Positions 1 through 8,336 of a stretch of DNA of 64,000 nt are shown here, one piece after another. How positions within the stretch are numbered: position 1 is the first letter of the stretch; every line of letters starts with the position of its first letter. Both the position numbers and the translations under genes were made by a program. The notes beneath the pieces are model-generated. The model was not told the origin of the DNA, did not search any database, and was given only the letters and a program-made list of their open reading frames with translations. The DNA is taken from positions 248,001 through 312,000 of the forward strand of contig JADLDO010000064.1 of the NCBI GenBank assembly GCA_020846635.1. The letters run 5' to 3'. The stretch is from Caldilineaceae bacterium (GTDB lineage: Bacteria > Chloroflexota > Anaerolineae > Caldilineales > Caldilineaceae).

Positions 1-98
1 AGCTGCGCGCCTGCGTTTAAGAGCAACTGCGTCTGCCCATAAATGTGAGGATGATTCATGCCAATCACAGCAAAACGAACGGGTTTTTCTTGGCTCAC
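1..98 (-). CDS. Gfo/Idh/MocA-type oxidoreductase, N-terminal fragment (runs off window)
   Basis: A GTG start at 98 opens a frame that runs to the window edge. It translates to VSQEKPVRFAVIGMNHPHIY and onward, for 32 residues. The hydrophobic strand followed by G-x-N-H-P-H resembles the Rossmann N-terminus of Gfo/Idh/MocA dehydrogenases. The start overlaps the stop of the upstream uronate-dehydrogenase-like gene (GTGA), and GAGGG lies about 7 nt upstream, so the two genes are probably translationally coupled. The family call rests on a short stretch only. Confidence 0.55.
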   Translation of the reverse strand, partial: MSQEKPVRFAVIGMNHPHIYGQTQLLLNAGAQ

Positions 99-886
99 GA
101 TTTCCCTCTTTCTCCACGGTCATATTCCTTGAACCAACGTTCATTATCAATCATGCCAGTTTCAAATTTCCGAAATGCATCATCCACCGGGCAATAATCC
201 ACCTGCGCGCGTGTGCTGGTAATATCCATGCGCTTAAAGCGGTTATCCGAAACGCCGTGGACGATGGCAAACTGGAGATCCTCCACTTCGATGCACTGTG
301 TGAAAAGGTGGCTCAGGTCGCGCTTAGAGACAAAAGCGCTCAGCGTACGCCCATCCGGCTTGTCGATCACGCGGTTGCCCTCAAAAGCGCCGATACGCAC
401 AGCAATACTCGACAGCCCCTCGGCATAGGCGAAATAGTGGGCGGTAGCTTCGCCAAAGGCTTTGCCCACTGCATACATATTCATCGGCTTAATCGGGAGT
501 TCCGGGCGCGCTTGCACATCCAAAGGATAGCCTTCAATGACCTGGATGCTGCTGGCAAAGACCACGCGCCGGCATCCCTGATCTTTGGCAGCGCGAAAGA
601 TGTTGTAGACCGACTTGATGTTGTTGTCCAACAGTGAATCATAGAAATCCGCAGCGGGCGAGGGGTCAGCGGCAAGATGCACAACCGTATCCATCCCCGC
701 ACAGATCTGTTGACAAACGTCCAAATCAGCGGTATTTGCCTCAATCACAGGGTATCCGTTCGCATCACCAATGCGGCTGGCATCGCGATCCACCAAGCGC
801 AGATCATAGCGGTCGCCAACAAAGGCGCGAAACGCCGTCCCGACACGACCTCCCGCGCCAGTCAACAATACTTTCCGTGCCATCAT
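95..886 (-). CDS. NAD-dependent epimerase/dehydratase family protein, uronate-dehydrogenase-like
   Basis: This 263-residue extended short-chain dehydrogenase starts with the nucleotide-binding motif LLTGAGGRVG (residues 7-16). It has the catalytic YxxxK as YAVGK near residue 139, preceded by SSIQVIEGYP, and then AVRIGAFEGN. The layout resembles uronate dehydrogenase (NAD oxidation of galacturonate or glucuronate to the aldaric acid lactone), which is short and has comparable SSN-x5-YP and VRIG segments. The neighbouring genes for a galacturonokinase-like enzyme and a nucleotidyltransferase fit uronic-acid chemistry. A nucleotide-sugar epimerase is the main alternative. Two adjacent ATGs open the gene; the first is used here. 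Confidence 0.65.
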   Translation of the reverse strand: MMARKVLLTGAGGRVGTAFRAFVGDRYDLRLVDRDASRIGDANGYPVIEANTADLDVCQQICAGMDTVVHLAADPSPAADFYDSLLDNNIKSVYNIFRAAKDQGCRRVVFASSIQVIEGYPLDVQARPELPIKPMNMYAVGKAFGEATAHYFAYAEGLSSIAVRIGAFEGNRVIDKPDGRTLSAFVSKRDLSHLFTQCIEVEDLQFAIVHGVSDNRFKRMDITSTRAQVDYCPVDDAFRKFETGMIDNERWFKEYDRGERGKS

Positions 887-915
887 ATCTCGTTTCTAGG
901 TTTGGTTTTCGTTTC

Positions 916-1896
916 TTACGGATTGGATTTGGGAGCCAAAGCCGGCAATGGCGCAATGACTTCGCCGGATAGCTGCTGACCAGCCGCCACCTCAGCCTCG
1001 CGTATGACCAGCGTATCAGCCAGCCTTGCACCCGCACCGATCACCGCGCCCCGCTCAATATAGACGCGCGGGCCGATGGTACAACCGGGGCCGATCGTCA
1101 CCCCGGCCTCAACCACAACAGGAGCAACCAACTGCACATCGTCCGGCAGTGGCGAATCAGAATGCTGCTCATTATCGGCTTCGTCCAGATAATGCAGGTT
1201 GATCGCCAGGAGATCCGCGGCATTGGTCACTTGCTTGCGCGCCGGGGTCAAAACACCTGTCACGCGCCCGCTGCGTTCGATCAACCCTTGAATCGCGTCC
1301 TGCAACTCATATTCGCCCCGCGCCGAGGGCTGTACCAGCGGCAGCAAATCCAAGATCGCCGGCGCAAAAACATACAAAGGCAAGCTAGAAATATTCGAGG
1401 GAGCTTCCTCTGGCCTGGGTTTTTCCACAATGCGCCGTACAAAGGGCGGCTCCCAGACCACCACACCCGTTTTGCTCGCCTCGGAAACATCAATAGGCAT
1501 CAGGCTCAACGTAGCCGCGGCTTCTTGCTCCCGGTGTGTCGCCACCAATTCGCGCATGTGCGCGAGAGTCACCAAATTGTCACAGGCAGAGAGGATAAAA
1601 TCCCCTTGCAGCAAAGGCGCGACCAAGCCCAGCGCATGGGCCATCCCCTTGCGTTCTTCCTGAACGACAAAGCGCACAGGAATCTCAAAGTTGGCTTGCG
1701 TGGCAAAGTAGGGGCAAATCTCCTCGTCACTGGGGCTGACCACGACAATCAGTTCATCGATCCTCTGCGCCACCAGCAGGTCCGCCACGCGCACACCCAA
1801 CGGCCTACCTGCCACCGGGGCCATCGCCTTGCTGCGTGCCAATGTCAACGGTTGCAGCCGCGTGCCCTTGCCCGCGGCGAGAAGAACGCCTTGCAT
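916..1896 (-). CDS. Sugar-1-phosphate nucleotidyltransferase with left-handed beta-helix tail
   Basis: 326 residues. The N-terminal pyrophosphorylase signature GVLLAAGKGTRLQPLT (residues 3-18) is followed by a GT-A nucleotidyltransferase domain containing VQEERKGMAHALG and FILSACDN. A C-terminal hexapeptide-repeat segment follows from about residue 240. The family makes NDP-sugars from sugar-1-phosphates and NTP. The ATG at 1896 overlaps the stop of the galacturonokinase-like gene (ATGA), so the kinase and nucleotidyltransferase look co-translated. The natural reading is that the kinase makes the 1-phosphate and this enzyme activates it. The in-frame extension upstream lies inside the kinase gene and is unlikely to be translated. 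Substrate is not readable from sequence. Confidence 0.85.
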   Translation of the reverse strand: MQGVLLAAGKGTRLQPLTLARSKAMAPVAGRPLGVRVADLLVAQRIDELIVVVSPSDEEICPYFATQANFEIPVRFVVQEERKGMAHALGLVAPLLQGDFILSACDNLVTLAHMRELVATHREQEAAATLSLMPIDVSEASKTGVVVWEPPFVRRIVEKPRPEEAPSNISSLPLYVFAPAILDLLPLVQPSARGEYELQDAIQGLIERSGRVTGVLTPARKQVTNAADLLAINLHYLDEADNEQHSDSPLPDDVQLVAPVVVEAGVTIGPGCTIGPRVYIERGAVIGAGARLADTLVIREAEVAAGQQLSGEVIAPLPALAPKSNP

Positions 1897-3191
1897 CAGA
1901 CCGTCTTCATCAGCGGTGGCGTCGTGGCAACCACCCCGGCGCTGCCATCCGGTTCGCAAAAATGAATGGAGTAACTCTGCGCGACATCGGGATGCGCTGC
2001 CGGATAGCGGCTGTGTACCGCTGCGGCAATCGCCTCACCCTGGGCCGGATCAACCAAGGCGATACAGTTGCCGCGGAAACCTGCGCCGCTGAAGCGCGTG
2101 CCATAGACACCCGGCGTCTCACGCAGGATCTCATAAAGGGTAATCAACTGCGGGCTGCCACACTCGTACCACTTGATCGAGCTTTCACCAGATGCGTTGA
2201 CCAATCTTCCCAACTCCGGCAAGTTGCCCTGCTGCCATGCCGCCAACCCCTCTTGCACCCGCGCCATCTCGCCAAAATAATGGCGCGCCCGCCGCATCAG
2301 TGGCGCATCCAACCGCCCTGCATATTGCTCAAACAATCCTGGGGCCACATGGCGCAGCCGCACATTTTCCGGTACTGGCTGACCCCCATGACCCAAGAGT
2401 GCCGTCGCCGCTTCGCGGCATTGCGCCACACGGCTGTTGTAATCAGTCCCCACTAGGGCATGGGTGACACCGGAATAGACAACCAGGATGCCAAAATGCT
2501 CTTTGAGTTCATCCTCGCCCAGGGCTGTCGGGATGCGCTCGACCGTCACCGATTCACAATCGATGCGTGTGAGGTGGCGATGGGCGCTGTGCAAAATGAC
2601 GGATTGGTCGAGAATGCCGTTGTTGAGGCCGATATAGCGATTTTCGGTAAAGCGACAATGCTCAACATTCTCATGGGCATCGACCTCTAGTTCGTTGATT
2701 GCCTCCAATGCCAACAAATAGGCAATCGTCACGGCTGCCGACGAACTCAGCCCGCCGATGGGCATACTGCCACCGATCACGCCAATCAAGCCGCGCGCCA
2801 GGTGATGTTCCGCTTGCAGCGCCATGATCGCGCCCCGCGCATAATTCGCCCAGTCGCCTTTCTGATAGGCGGGTACATCCGCCAACCGAAAAGACGCGGG
2901 AGCCGAAAAGTTCAAGCTCTCCAGATGCACAGAACCATCGTCCGTAGGCACAAATGCCATCAGCACCGAACGGTCAATGGTCATGCCGGTGACAATCCCC
3001 AACTGGTGGTCAATGTGTGCGCCCAGCGGACAGATGCGCAACGGCGCACGTACCACCCGGATTGCAGCGGGATCAACATCTGCAATCTGGCGCAAACGGC
3101 GCACAAGTTGCTCAATCTGGTCAGCTTCACACAGGGGTTGGACAACCGGCGGATCACCCGCACTTGGGCTTGCTGGAACAGGGAATGACAT
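1896..3191 (-). CDS. GHMP kinase, galacturonokinase-like
   Basis: 431 residues from the ATG at 3191, which has AGGAAG about 9 nt upstream; an in-frame ATG at 3281 is farther up without clear support. The protein carries ICPLGAHIDHQLG (about 53-65), the GHMP phosphate loop GGLSSSAAV (146-154) and the C-terminal FSGAGFRGNC. The segment RICPLGAHIDHQ followed by TGMTI, WANYARGA and GLxNGILDQS matches, from memory, the plant galacturonic acid kinase type (EC 2.7.1.44), where galactokinase has a GEHTDY-type motif. The expected reaction is galacturonate plus ATP to galacturonate-1-phosphate. The next gene is a nucleotidyltransferase. Another sugar 1-kinase activity remains possible. Confidence 0.8.
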   Translation of the reverse strand: MSFPVPASPSAGDPPVVQPLCEADQIEQLVRRLRQIADVDPAAIRVVRAPLRICPLGAHIDHQLGIVTGMTIDRSVLMAFVPTDDGSVHLESLNFSAPASFRLADVPAYQKGDWANYARGAIMALQAEHHLARGLIGVIGGSMPIGGLSSSAAVTIAYLLALEAINELEVDAHENVEHCRFTENRYIGLNNGILDQSVILHSAHRHLTRIDCESVTVERIPTALGEDELKEHFGILVVYSGVTHALVGTDYNSRVAQCREAATALLGHGGQPVPENVRLRHVAPGLFEQYAGRLDAPLMRRARHYFGEMARVQEGLAAWQQGNLPELGRLVNASGESSIKWYECGSPQLITLYEILRETPGVYGTRFSGAGFRGNCIALVDPAQGEAIAAAVHSRYPAAHPDVAQSYSIHFCEPDGSAGVVATTPPLMKTV

Positions 3192-3427
3192 AGGCGATAG
3201 CTTCCTGGAACGACACTGTAAGAACATCTCTGTCAGGTCAACCCCGTCAGAACAACAGGGCAAAATTGCCATGCTCGGCAAAGGCGCTGTCCGATAGAGT
3301 CACGACGCGGGCAGTTGTTTGTGGTACAATGCCCCTATTCTACTCGAAGCGTGCGTGACACGGAAAATGGAACCAGGAATTGGCTGCACTACCCGTCCTC
3401 TCTCACGCCAATCTTTGGAGCGATCGC

Positions 3428-4057
3428 ATGAAAACCGTCTTGTGCTACGGCGATTCAAACACCTGGGGCTGCAACCCCGCCAACGAAGAACGTTTTGGCC
3501 TCGATGTGCGATGGCCCGGCATCCTGCGCACCACCTTAGGCACCGACTATTGGGTGGTAGAAGAAGGGCTGAGTGGTCGCACCACCGTTTGGGATGATCC
3601 CATCGAGGGGGACAAGAACGGCAAAACGCAATTGCCTTCCATCCTCTATACCCACCATCCCTTTGAGTTGATCATCATCATGCTGGGCACAAACGACCTG
3701 AAGATGCGTTTCTCGGTCCCGGCCTATGACATCGCCAATGGCGCGGGTGTCTTGGTAGATATTGTCAACAAAAGCGGCTGTGGCCCAAATGGCAGCGCGC
3801 CCCAAGTGCTGCTGGTCGCGCCACCACCCATCGCCACGCTCAAGGACTTTTTCGCAGACATCTTCGAAGCAGCCGACACGAAATCCAGGCGCTTCGCCCA
3901 CGAATACGAACGCGTCGCCAAACTCTATGGCTGTCACTTCCTTGACGCCGGCTCGATCATCGTCTCCAGCGAACAAGACGGTATCCACCTAGACGCCTCT
4001 GAACACGCCAAACTAGCCCATGCCATCGCCGACAAAGTCCAACAAATCCTAGAATAA
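3428..4057 (+). CDS. SGNH/GDSL-type hydrolase (acyl esterase)
   Basis: 209 residues from ATG 3428, preceded by GGAG at good spacing; an earlier in-frame ATG at 3380 would only add a poorly conserved tail. Block I is CYGDSNTWG (residues 5-13) with the nucleophilic serine, block III is MLGTNDLK (about 80-87), and the C-terminal catalytic pair is DGIHLD (about 186-191). This set is typical of the arylesterase/acetylxylan-esterase branch of SGNH hydrolases. No signal peptide is visible, so it probably acts in the cytoplasm, for example deacetylating imported sugars. It is convergent with the frameshifted oxidoreductase, with a hairpin repeat between them. Confidence 0.85.
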   Translation: MKTVLCYGDSNTWGCNPANEERFGLDVRWPGILRTTLGTDYWVVEEGLSGRTTVWDDPIEGDKNGKTQLPSILYTHHPFELIIIMLGTNDLKMRFSVPAYDIANGAGVLVDIVNKSGCGPNGSAPQVLLVAPPPIATLKDFFADIFEAADTKSRRFAHEYERVAKLYGCHFLDAGSIIVSSEQDGIHLDASEHAKLAHAIADKVQQILE

Positions 4058-4081
4058 CAGTCCACATCCCTCCGCCATACT

Positions 4082-4112
4082 CCCTCCCGCAAGTCTGAAG
4101 CTTCCGGGAGGG
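4082..4112. repeat. Dispersed hairpin repeat, copy A
   Basis: The arms CCCTCCCG and CGGGAGGG flank a short loop; the 3' arm is GAAGCTTCCGGGAGGG, followed by TTT. The same core recurs at 53654, 54523 and, in part, 51060. It lies between two convergent genes and may end transcription from either side. Confidence 0.75.
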
Positions 4113-4133
4113 TTTGGAGGCACATTCCACCCC

Positions 4134-5247
4134 TCACACTCCCCGCACATCCACCCACTGCCCCGTCCGCTGCGACGCAATCGCCGCGTCTATCACCTCC
4201 TGCACAGCCACCCCATCCCACAAACTGGGCGTCACCGGACGATCCTGCACAATACAGTCAATAAAATAGCGATCACCCGCCGGCATCCGTGTAAAAACCT
4301 CATCATTCTTATGACGCGGCACCTCACCCCAAATGTGCGCAGGAATCGCCAGATTCACAAACTGCCCCCGGCGCACTCGCCGCCCGTACTGCCATCTGTG
4401 CGCCGCTGTCGCCGCCAAAATTACCAAAGCTGAAATCCGCTTCCACTGTGCCCTCGTCGCCATACAGGATGATATGCTGCTCCAGCCCGCGCCCGCCCGT
4501 GTACGCTACCGCTGAAGTATGAATCACGCCTTGGCTGCCATTGGCAAACTCCAGACTCAGCAGCGCGGCATCATTGGCAGGCACGACCGGACGCCCATCC
4601 TCATGAAAACGCTGCACATAATTCGCCAAGTGCGCCGCTACCCGCACAATGTCCCCATTCAGCCAGCGCGCCAAGTCAATCAGATGCGATCCCAGATCGC
4701 CCAAGATGCCGTTGGCGCGTTCGCCATCCAGACGCCAGCGATAGCGCGGCTCGCGCGCGTTGCCGTGCACATAGGTAATCTGGCAGTGTGAAGCCTTGCC
4801 CACCGTACCGGCATCCACCAGTTCTTTGACAAACTGCGTATGCTGGAACCAGCGCAGGGTAAAAAAGGTCATGTGCTTAACGCCAGCCGCATCGGCCTTT
4901 TGTGCCATCTCACGCGCATCGCCGGCATTGAGCGCCAGCGGCTTCTCGCAGACCACATGCAGCCCTGCCTCGACCGCAGCCAGCGTCATTGCATGGTGTA
5001 GATCATCCGGCGTAGCAATCACCACTGCATCGACTTCCCCAGACTCCATGAGCGCGCGGTAATCGCTAAAGACGTGGGGAATATCATATTTACGCGCCAA
5101 TTCCTCTGAACGCTCCTGGTTGCGCCCACAGATCGCCGTCACCACAGCGTTGGCATGACTGCTCAGGCTGGGCAAATGCAGCGAGTCAGCATACCAACTG
5201 GTGCCAATCATCCCCACGCGTACAGAATCGCCTACTGGATCGGTCAT
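4134..5247 (-). pseudogene. Gfo/Idh/MocA oxidoreductase, disrupted by a single-base frameshift
   Basis: Two overlapping minus-strand frames together make one complete NAD(P)-dependent oxidoreductase of about 370 residues. The N-terminal part starts at ATG 5247 (GAGGGGG upstream) with VRVGMIGTSWYA and the EKPLA catalytic loop, and ends in a stop near 4324. The C-terminal part continues in another frame from GQFVNLAIPAHIWGEVP to the stop at 4134. The frames join at a run of five C (4365-4369, G on the coding strand); removing one base restores an uninterrupted protein. The cause is either a sequencing or assembly error in the homopolymer, or a recent mutation. Family members oxidise sugars, sugar acids or inositols. 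Confidence 0.85.
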
Positions 5248-5446
5248 TCGCTCTACCCCCTCTCGATGATGATTCATTGTTACAAATTTAGTAGCTATTA
5301 TGGCACACCGCCAAAGCTCTCCACAATCGTCCCCGATCCGTCATCCGCCTTCAATGCTCCTGGATTGACACCCCATTGTGCCTCTACTATACTGAACTCA
5401 CCTACTTCCCCACCCTTCACCGCTCAAAAGACAAGGGAGAAAGTCC

Positions 5447-6340
5447 ATGAGTTGGGAGTTTGAAATCCTGGTTGAACCGAATGGCCTCAGCGAAGGCCCC
5501 GCTTGGGATGGCAGCGGGCTGCTCTTTAGCGTATGCCCCAAGAGTCTCATCATGCGCTATGTCCCCAGCCAAAGCGGCGCAAAGGGAGAACTCACTACAT
5601 TTCGTGAGGGAACCAATGGAGCCAACGGGCTGATGCTGGACAAAGAAGGGCGTCTCTATGCCTGCGAAGGAGATGCGCGGCGCATGGTGCGCTATGAAGC
5701 GGATGGCGGCGTCACCGTTCTGTGCGACAACTATCAGGGCAAGCGGCTCAACAGCCCGAACGACCTTGCCATCGACAACCAGGGCCGTGTTTGGTTCACC
5801 GACCCCCGCTATGGCGAACGTGTCGATGACCTTGAACTCGACCACATGTCGATCTTTCGTCTCGATCCCCAGAGCGACGGCTCCTGGGAGTGTGTACGCA
5901 TGACCTATGACACCACCTCCCCCAATGGCCTTCTCATTTCGCCCGACAACAAGACCCTCTATGTCGCGCAAAGCAAGTATGGCGAGGGCCAACTGCGCGA
6001 ACTGCGCGCCTACCCCATCCTCGACGATGGCACGTTGGGCGAGTACAGCGTCCTGCACAACTTCTACCCCCACCGCGGCATTGATGGCATGTGCCTGGAC
6101 ACAGAGGGCAACATCATCGCCACCGCGGGTTGGGAATTGAGCGGGCCTGGAGGGATGATCTACGTTTTCGCACCCAACGGGCGCGTCCTGGAGACTCATC
6201 CTGTGCCTTGCGATCGCCCCACCAATTGCACATTTGGCGACGCCGATCTGCGTACCCTCTATGTCACGTCCATCGCAGGTCATCTCATGCGCGCACGTAC
6301 CGACCGTCAAGGATTACTCCACTATCCGCCCAGAGTATAG
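5447..6340 (+). CDS. SMP-30/gluconolactonase/LRE family protein
   Basis: 297 residues, a six-bladed propeller hydrolase. The expected metal ligands are visible: Glu16 in SEGPAW, Asn102/Asn105 in NSPND, Asn160 in SPNGLL and Asp213 in GIDGM. The family opens sugar-acid lactones such as gluconolactone or xylonolactone. GGGAGAAAG precedes the ATG by a few bases. It is followed at 19 nt by the apionate-lactonase-like gene and then by the UxaA-type dehydratase, all on the same strand, so a sugar-acid catabolic operon is likely. The oxidoreductase on the other strand could supply the lactone. Confidence 0.9.
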   Translation: MSWEFEILVEPNGLSEGPAWDGSGLLFSVCPKSLIMRYVPSQSGAKGELTTFREGTNGANGLMLDKEGRLYACEGDARRMVRYEADGGVTVLCDNYQGKRLNSPNDLAIDNQGRVWFTDPRYGERVDDLELDHMSIFRLDPQSDGSWECVRMTYDTTSPNGLLISPDNKTLYVAQSKYGEGQLRELRAYPILDDGTLGEYSVLHNFYPHRGIDGMCLDTEGNIIATAGWELSGPGGMIYVFAPNGRVLETHPVPCDRPTNCTFGDADLRTLYVTSIAGHLMRARTDRQGLLHYPPRV

Positions 6341-6358
6341 GCCCAGAATATAGGCCAG

Positions 6359-8287
6359 GTGAAAGCCATGACGACAGCTTCTACAGAATCAATCGATCCC
6401 GCTGTACCCGCCTATCCGCCCGTGACACCCCTACGTGCAGGCCCGTTGTCGCTGCTCTTCAGCAATGGCGATCTACGCCAACTGCGCGTTGGTGACAAGG
6501 AGATCGTACAGCGCATCTATGTTGCTGTACGCGATCAGAACTGGGCGACAGCCCCTGTGGATCTGCGTGACGTCATGATTGATGACTACGGCAGCCACTT
6601 CCGCATCAGCTTCACTGCCATCCATCGCCAGAATGTCGGTCAGCAGGACGAAATTGGCTTTACTTGGCAAGGGGCCATTCGCGGAGATACCGACGGCTCG
6701 CTAGAATTCGTCATGGATGGCCGCGCTGATACAACCTTTCGCCGCAATCGCATTGGTTTCTGCGTCCTCCATCCTGCCTCCATCGCCGGAGCGGCTGTCA
6801 CGCTCGAACACAGCGACGGCAGCCGCAGCGCCAGCCAGTTCCCCACCCTCATTTCGCCCCACCAGCCATTTATGGACCTGGTTGCCATGACCCACGAAGT
6901 CGCCCCCGGTCTACAGGCAGAAGTAAGCTTTGCAGGGGACATCTTCGAAACCGAGGATCAGCGCAACTGGACCGACGCCTCCTACAAGACCTATTCCACG
7001 CCGCTCTCCATTCCCTACCCTGTTACCATAGAGGCGGGAACCCCTGTGCGCCAGTCCATCAGCGTGCGCATCATCGGGGATCTACCGGCTGATGTGGTTG
7101 GCGGGACAGTCACCCCACCTGTCACAGTCACGGTGGAGGAGCGGACCGTCGCCACCCTCCCTGCACTCGGTCTGGGCAGTGCCAGCCACGGCCAACCGCT
7201 TTCGAAGAATGAAGCCAGCCACCTGCGCGACCTCAACCTCGCCCACCTGCGCGTTGATCTGGAGCTAGGCAAGAGTGATTTCCGCGCGACCCTAGAGCGT
7301 GCCACAGCCGATGCCGCGGCCATCAATGCCGCGTTGGAGATTGCGCTGTTCGTGGGCGAAGCCGCGGCAAGTGAACTGGCCGCTCTGCAAAGCGCCTTTC
7401 ATGCCGTACAGCCAAAGGTTGCCCACTGGCTTGTTTTCGCTCGCTACACGAATATCACGCCGCCAGAATTGATGGAGAGCGCCCGACCGATTCTGCATGA
7501 GTTGGCCCCCAATGCCCCCATCGGCGGCGGGACCAACCTCTACTTCGTCCATCTCAACCGCACCCACCCGCCCATCGAGGTCTTGGACTTTGTGAGCTAT
7601 TCGATCAATCCCCAAGTCCACGCGTTTGATCTCGTGTCGCTTGTCGAAAATATGACAGCCCAACCGGCGACCGTTGCCAGCGCGCGCGCCTTTTGCGGCG
7701 ACCGGCCCATCAGCATCTCACCGATTACCTTGCGCGCCCGCTTTAACGCCGATGCCGCCGGGCCGGAAGCGTCGCCGGCACCGGGCCAGTTGCCCGACGC
7801 CGTGGATGTTCGCCAGCCCACCGGCTTTGCCGCAGCCTGGACCCTCGGCAGCCTCAGCAATCTTGCCCAGGCTGGTGTCGCCTCGCTCACCTACTACGAG
7901 ACAACCGGTTGGCGTGGGGTCATGGAGACGGAACAAGGCTCCCCCCTCCCCGATCAATTCCCTTCTCAACCAGGGATGCTTTTCCCCATCTATGACCTTT
8001 TTGCTGCGCTTGCACCGTACGCGGGCGGCAACGTCCATTCTGTTACCCTCAGCGACCCGCAGCATGTGGCAGCTATCAGCGTAGCCCGCGGCAACCAGCA
8101 ATGCACGATCATCGGCAATCTGCGCGACAGCAACCAGCGCGTCGCGCTTCATGGTCTACAAGGCTCCTTCACGCTGCGCACGCTTGGCGATCGCAAAGGC
8201 AGCATCCACTTCGACCAGGAGCAAACGCCCGTTTGGGTTGATTTAGCACCCTATGGACTTGTTAGTTTAGAGTATAATAAAGTGTAA
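6359..8287 (+). CDS. D-apionate lactonase-like protein
   Basis: About 640 residues without signal peptide or membrane segments. An N-terminal beta-rich domain contains LRAGPLSLLFSNGDLRQLR and IYVAVRDQNW, and later EDQRNWTDASYKTY (about 202-215). A C-terminal TIM-barrel-like region follows. From memory these segments are typical of the ApnL family, shown to hydrolyse D-apionate lactone in apiose breakdown. No other apiose genes are recognisable here, so a related sugar-acid lactone is equally possible. The start is GTG 6359 or ATG 6368 (MTTASTES); both lie just downstream of the SMP-30 gene. Confidence 0.6.
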   Translation: MKAMTTASTESIDPAVPAYPPVTPLRAGPLSLLFSNGDLRQLRVGDKEIVQRIYVAVRDQNWATAPVDLRDVMIDDYGSHFRISFTAIHRQNVGQQDEIGFTWQGAIRGDTDGSLEFVMDGRADTTFRRNRIGFCVLHPASIAGAAVTLEHSDGSRSASQFPTLISPHQPFMDLVAMTHEVAPGLQAEVSFAGDIFETEDQRNWTDASYKTYSTPLSIPYPVTIEAGTPVRQSISVRIIGDLPADVVGGTVTPPVTVTVEERTVATLPALGLGSASHGQPLSKNEASHLRDLNLAHLRVDLELGKSDFRATLERATADAAAINAALEIALFVGEAAASELAALQSAFHAVQPKVAHWLVFARYTNITPPELMESARPILHELAPNAPIGGGTNLYFVHLNRTHPPIEVLDFVSYSINPQVHAFDLVSLVENMTAQPATVASARAFCGDRPISISPITLRARFNADAAGPEASPAPGQLPDAVDVRQPTGFAAAWTLGSLSNLAQAGVASLTYYETTGWRGVMETEQGSPLPDQFPSQPGMLFPIYDLFAALAPYAGGNVHSVTLSDPQHVAAISVARGNQQCTIIGNLRDSNQRVALHGLQGSFTLRTLGDRKGSIHFDQEQTPVWVDLAPYGLVSLEYNKV

Positions 8288-8336
8288 TCTCACCGGCTCC
8301 ACGGGTCGAGCTTTTATTTAGTGTATATGAGGAACT

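Noticed and set aside
1162..1965. 267-codon open frame on the plus strand
   Set aside because: It mirrors the nucleotidyltransferase gene, has a His/Arg/Gln-rich shadow composition and no recognisable fold.
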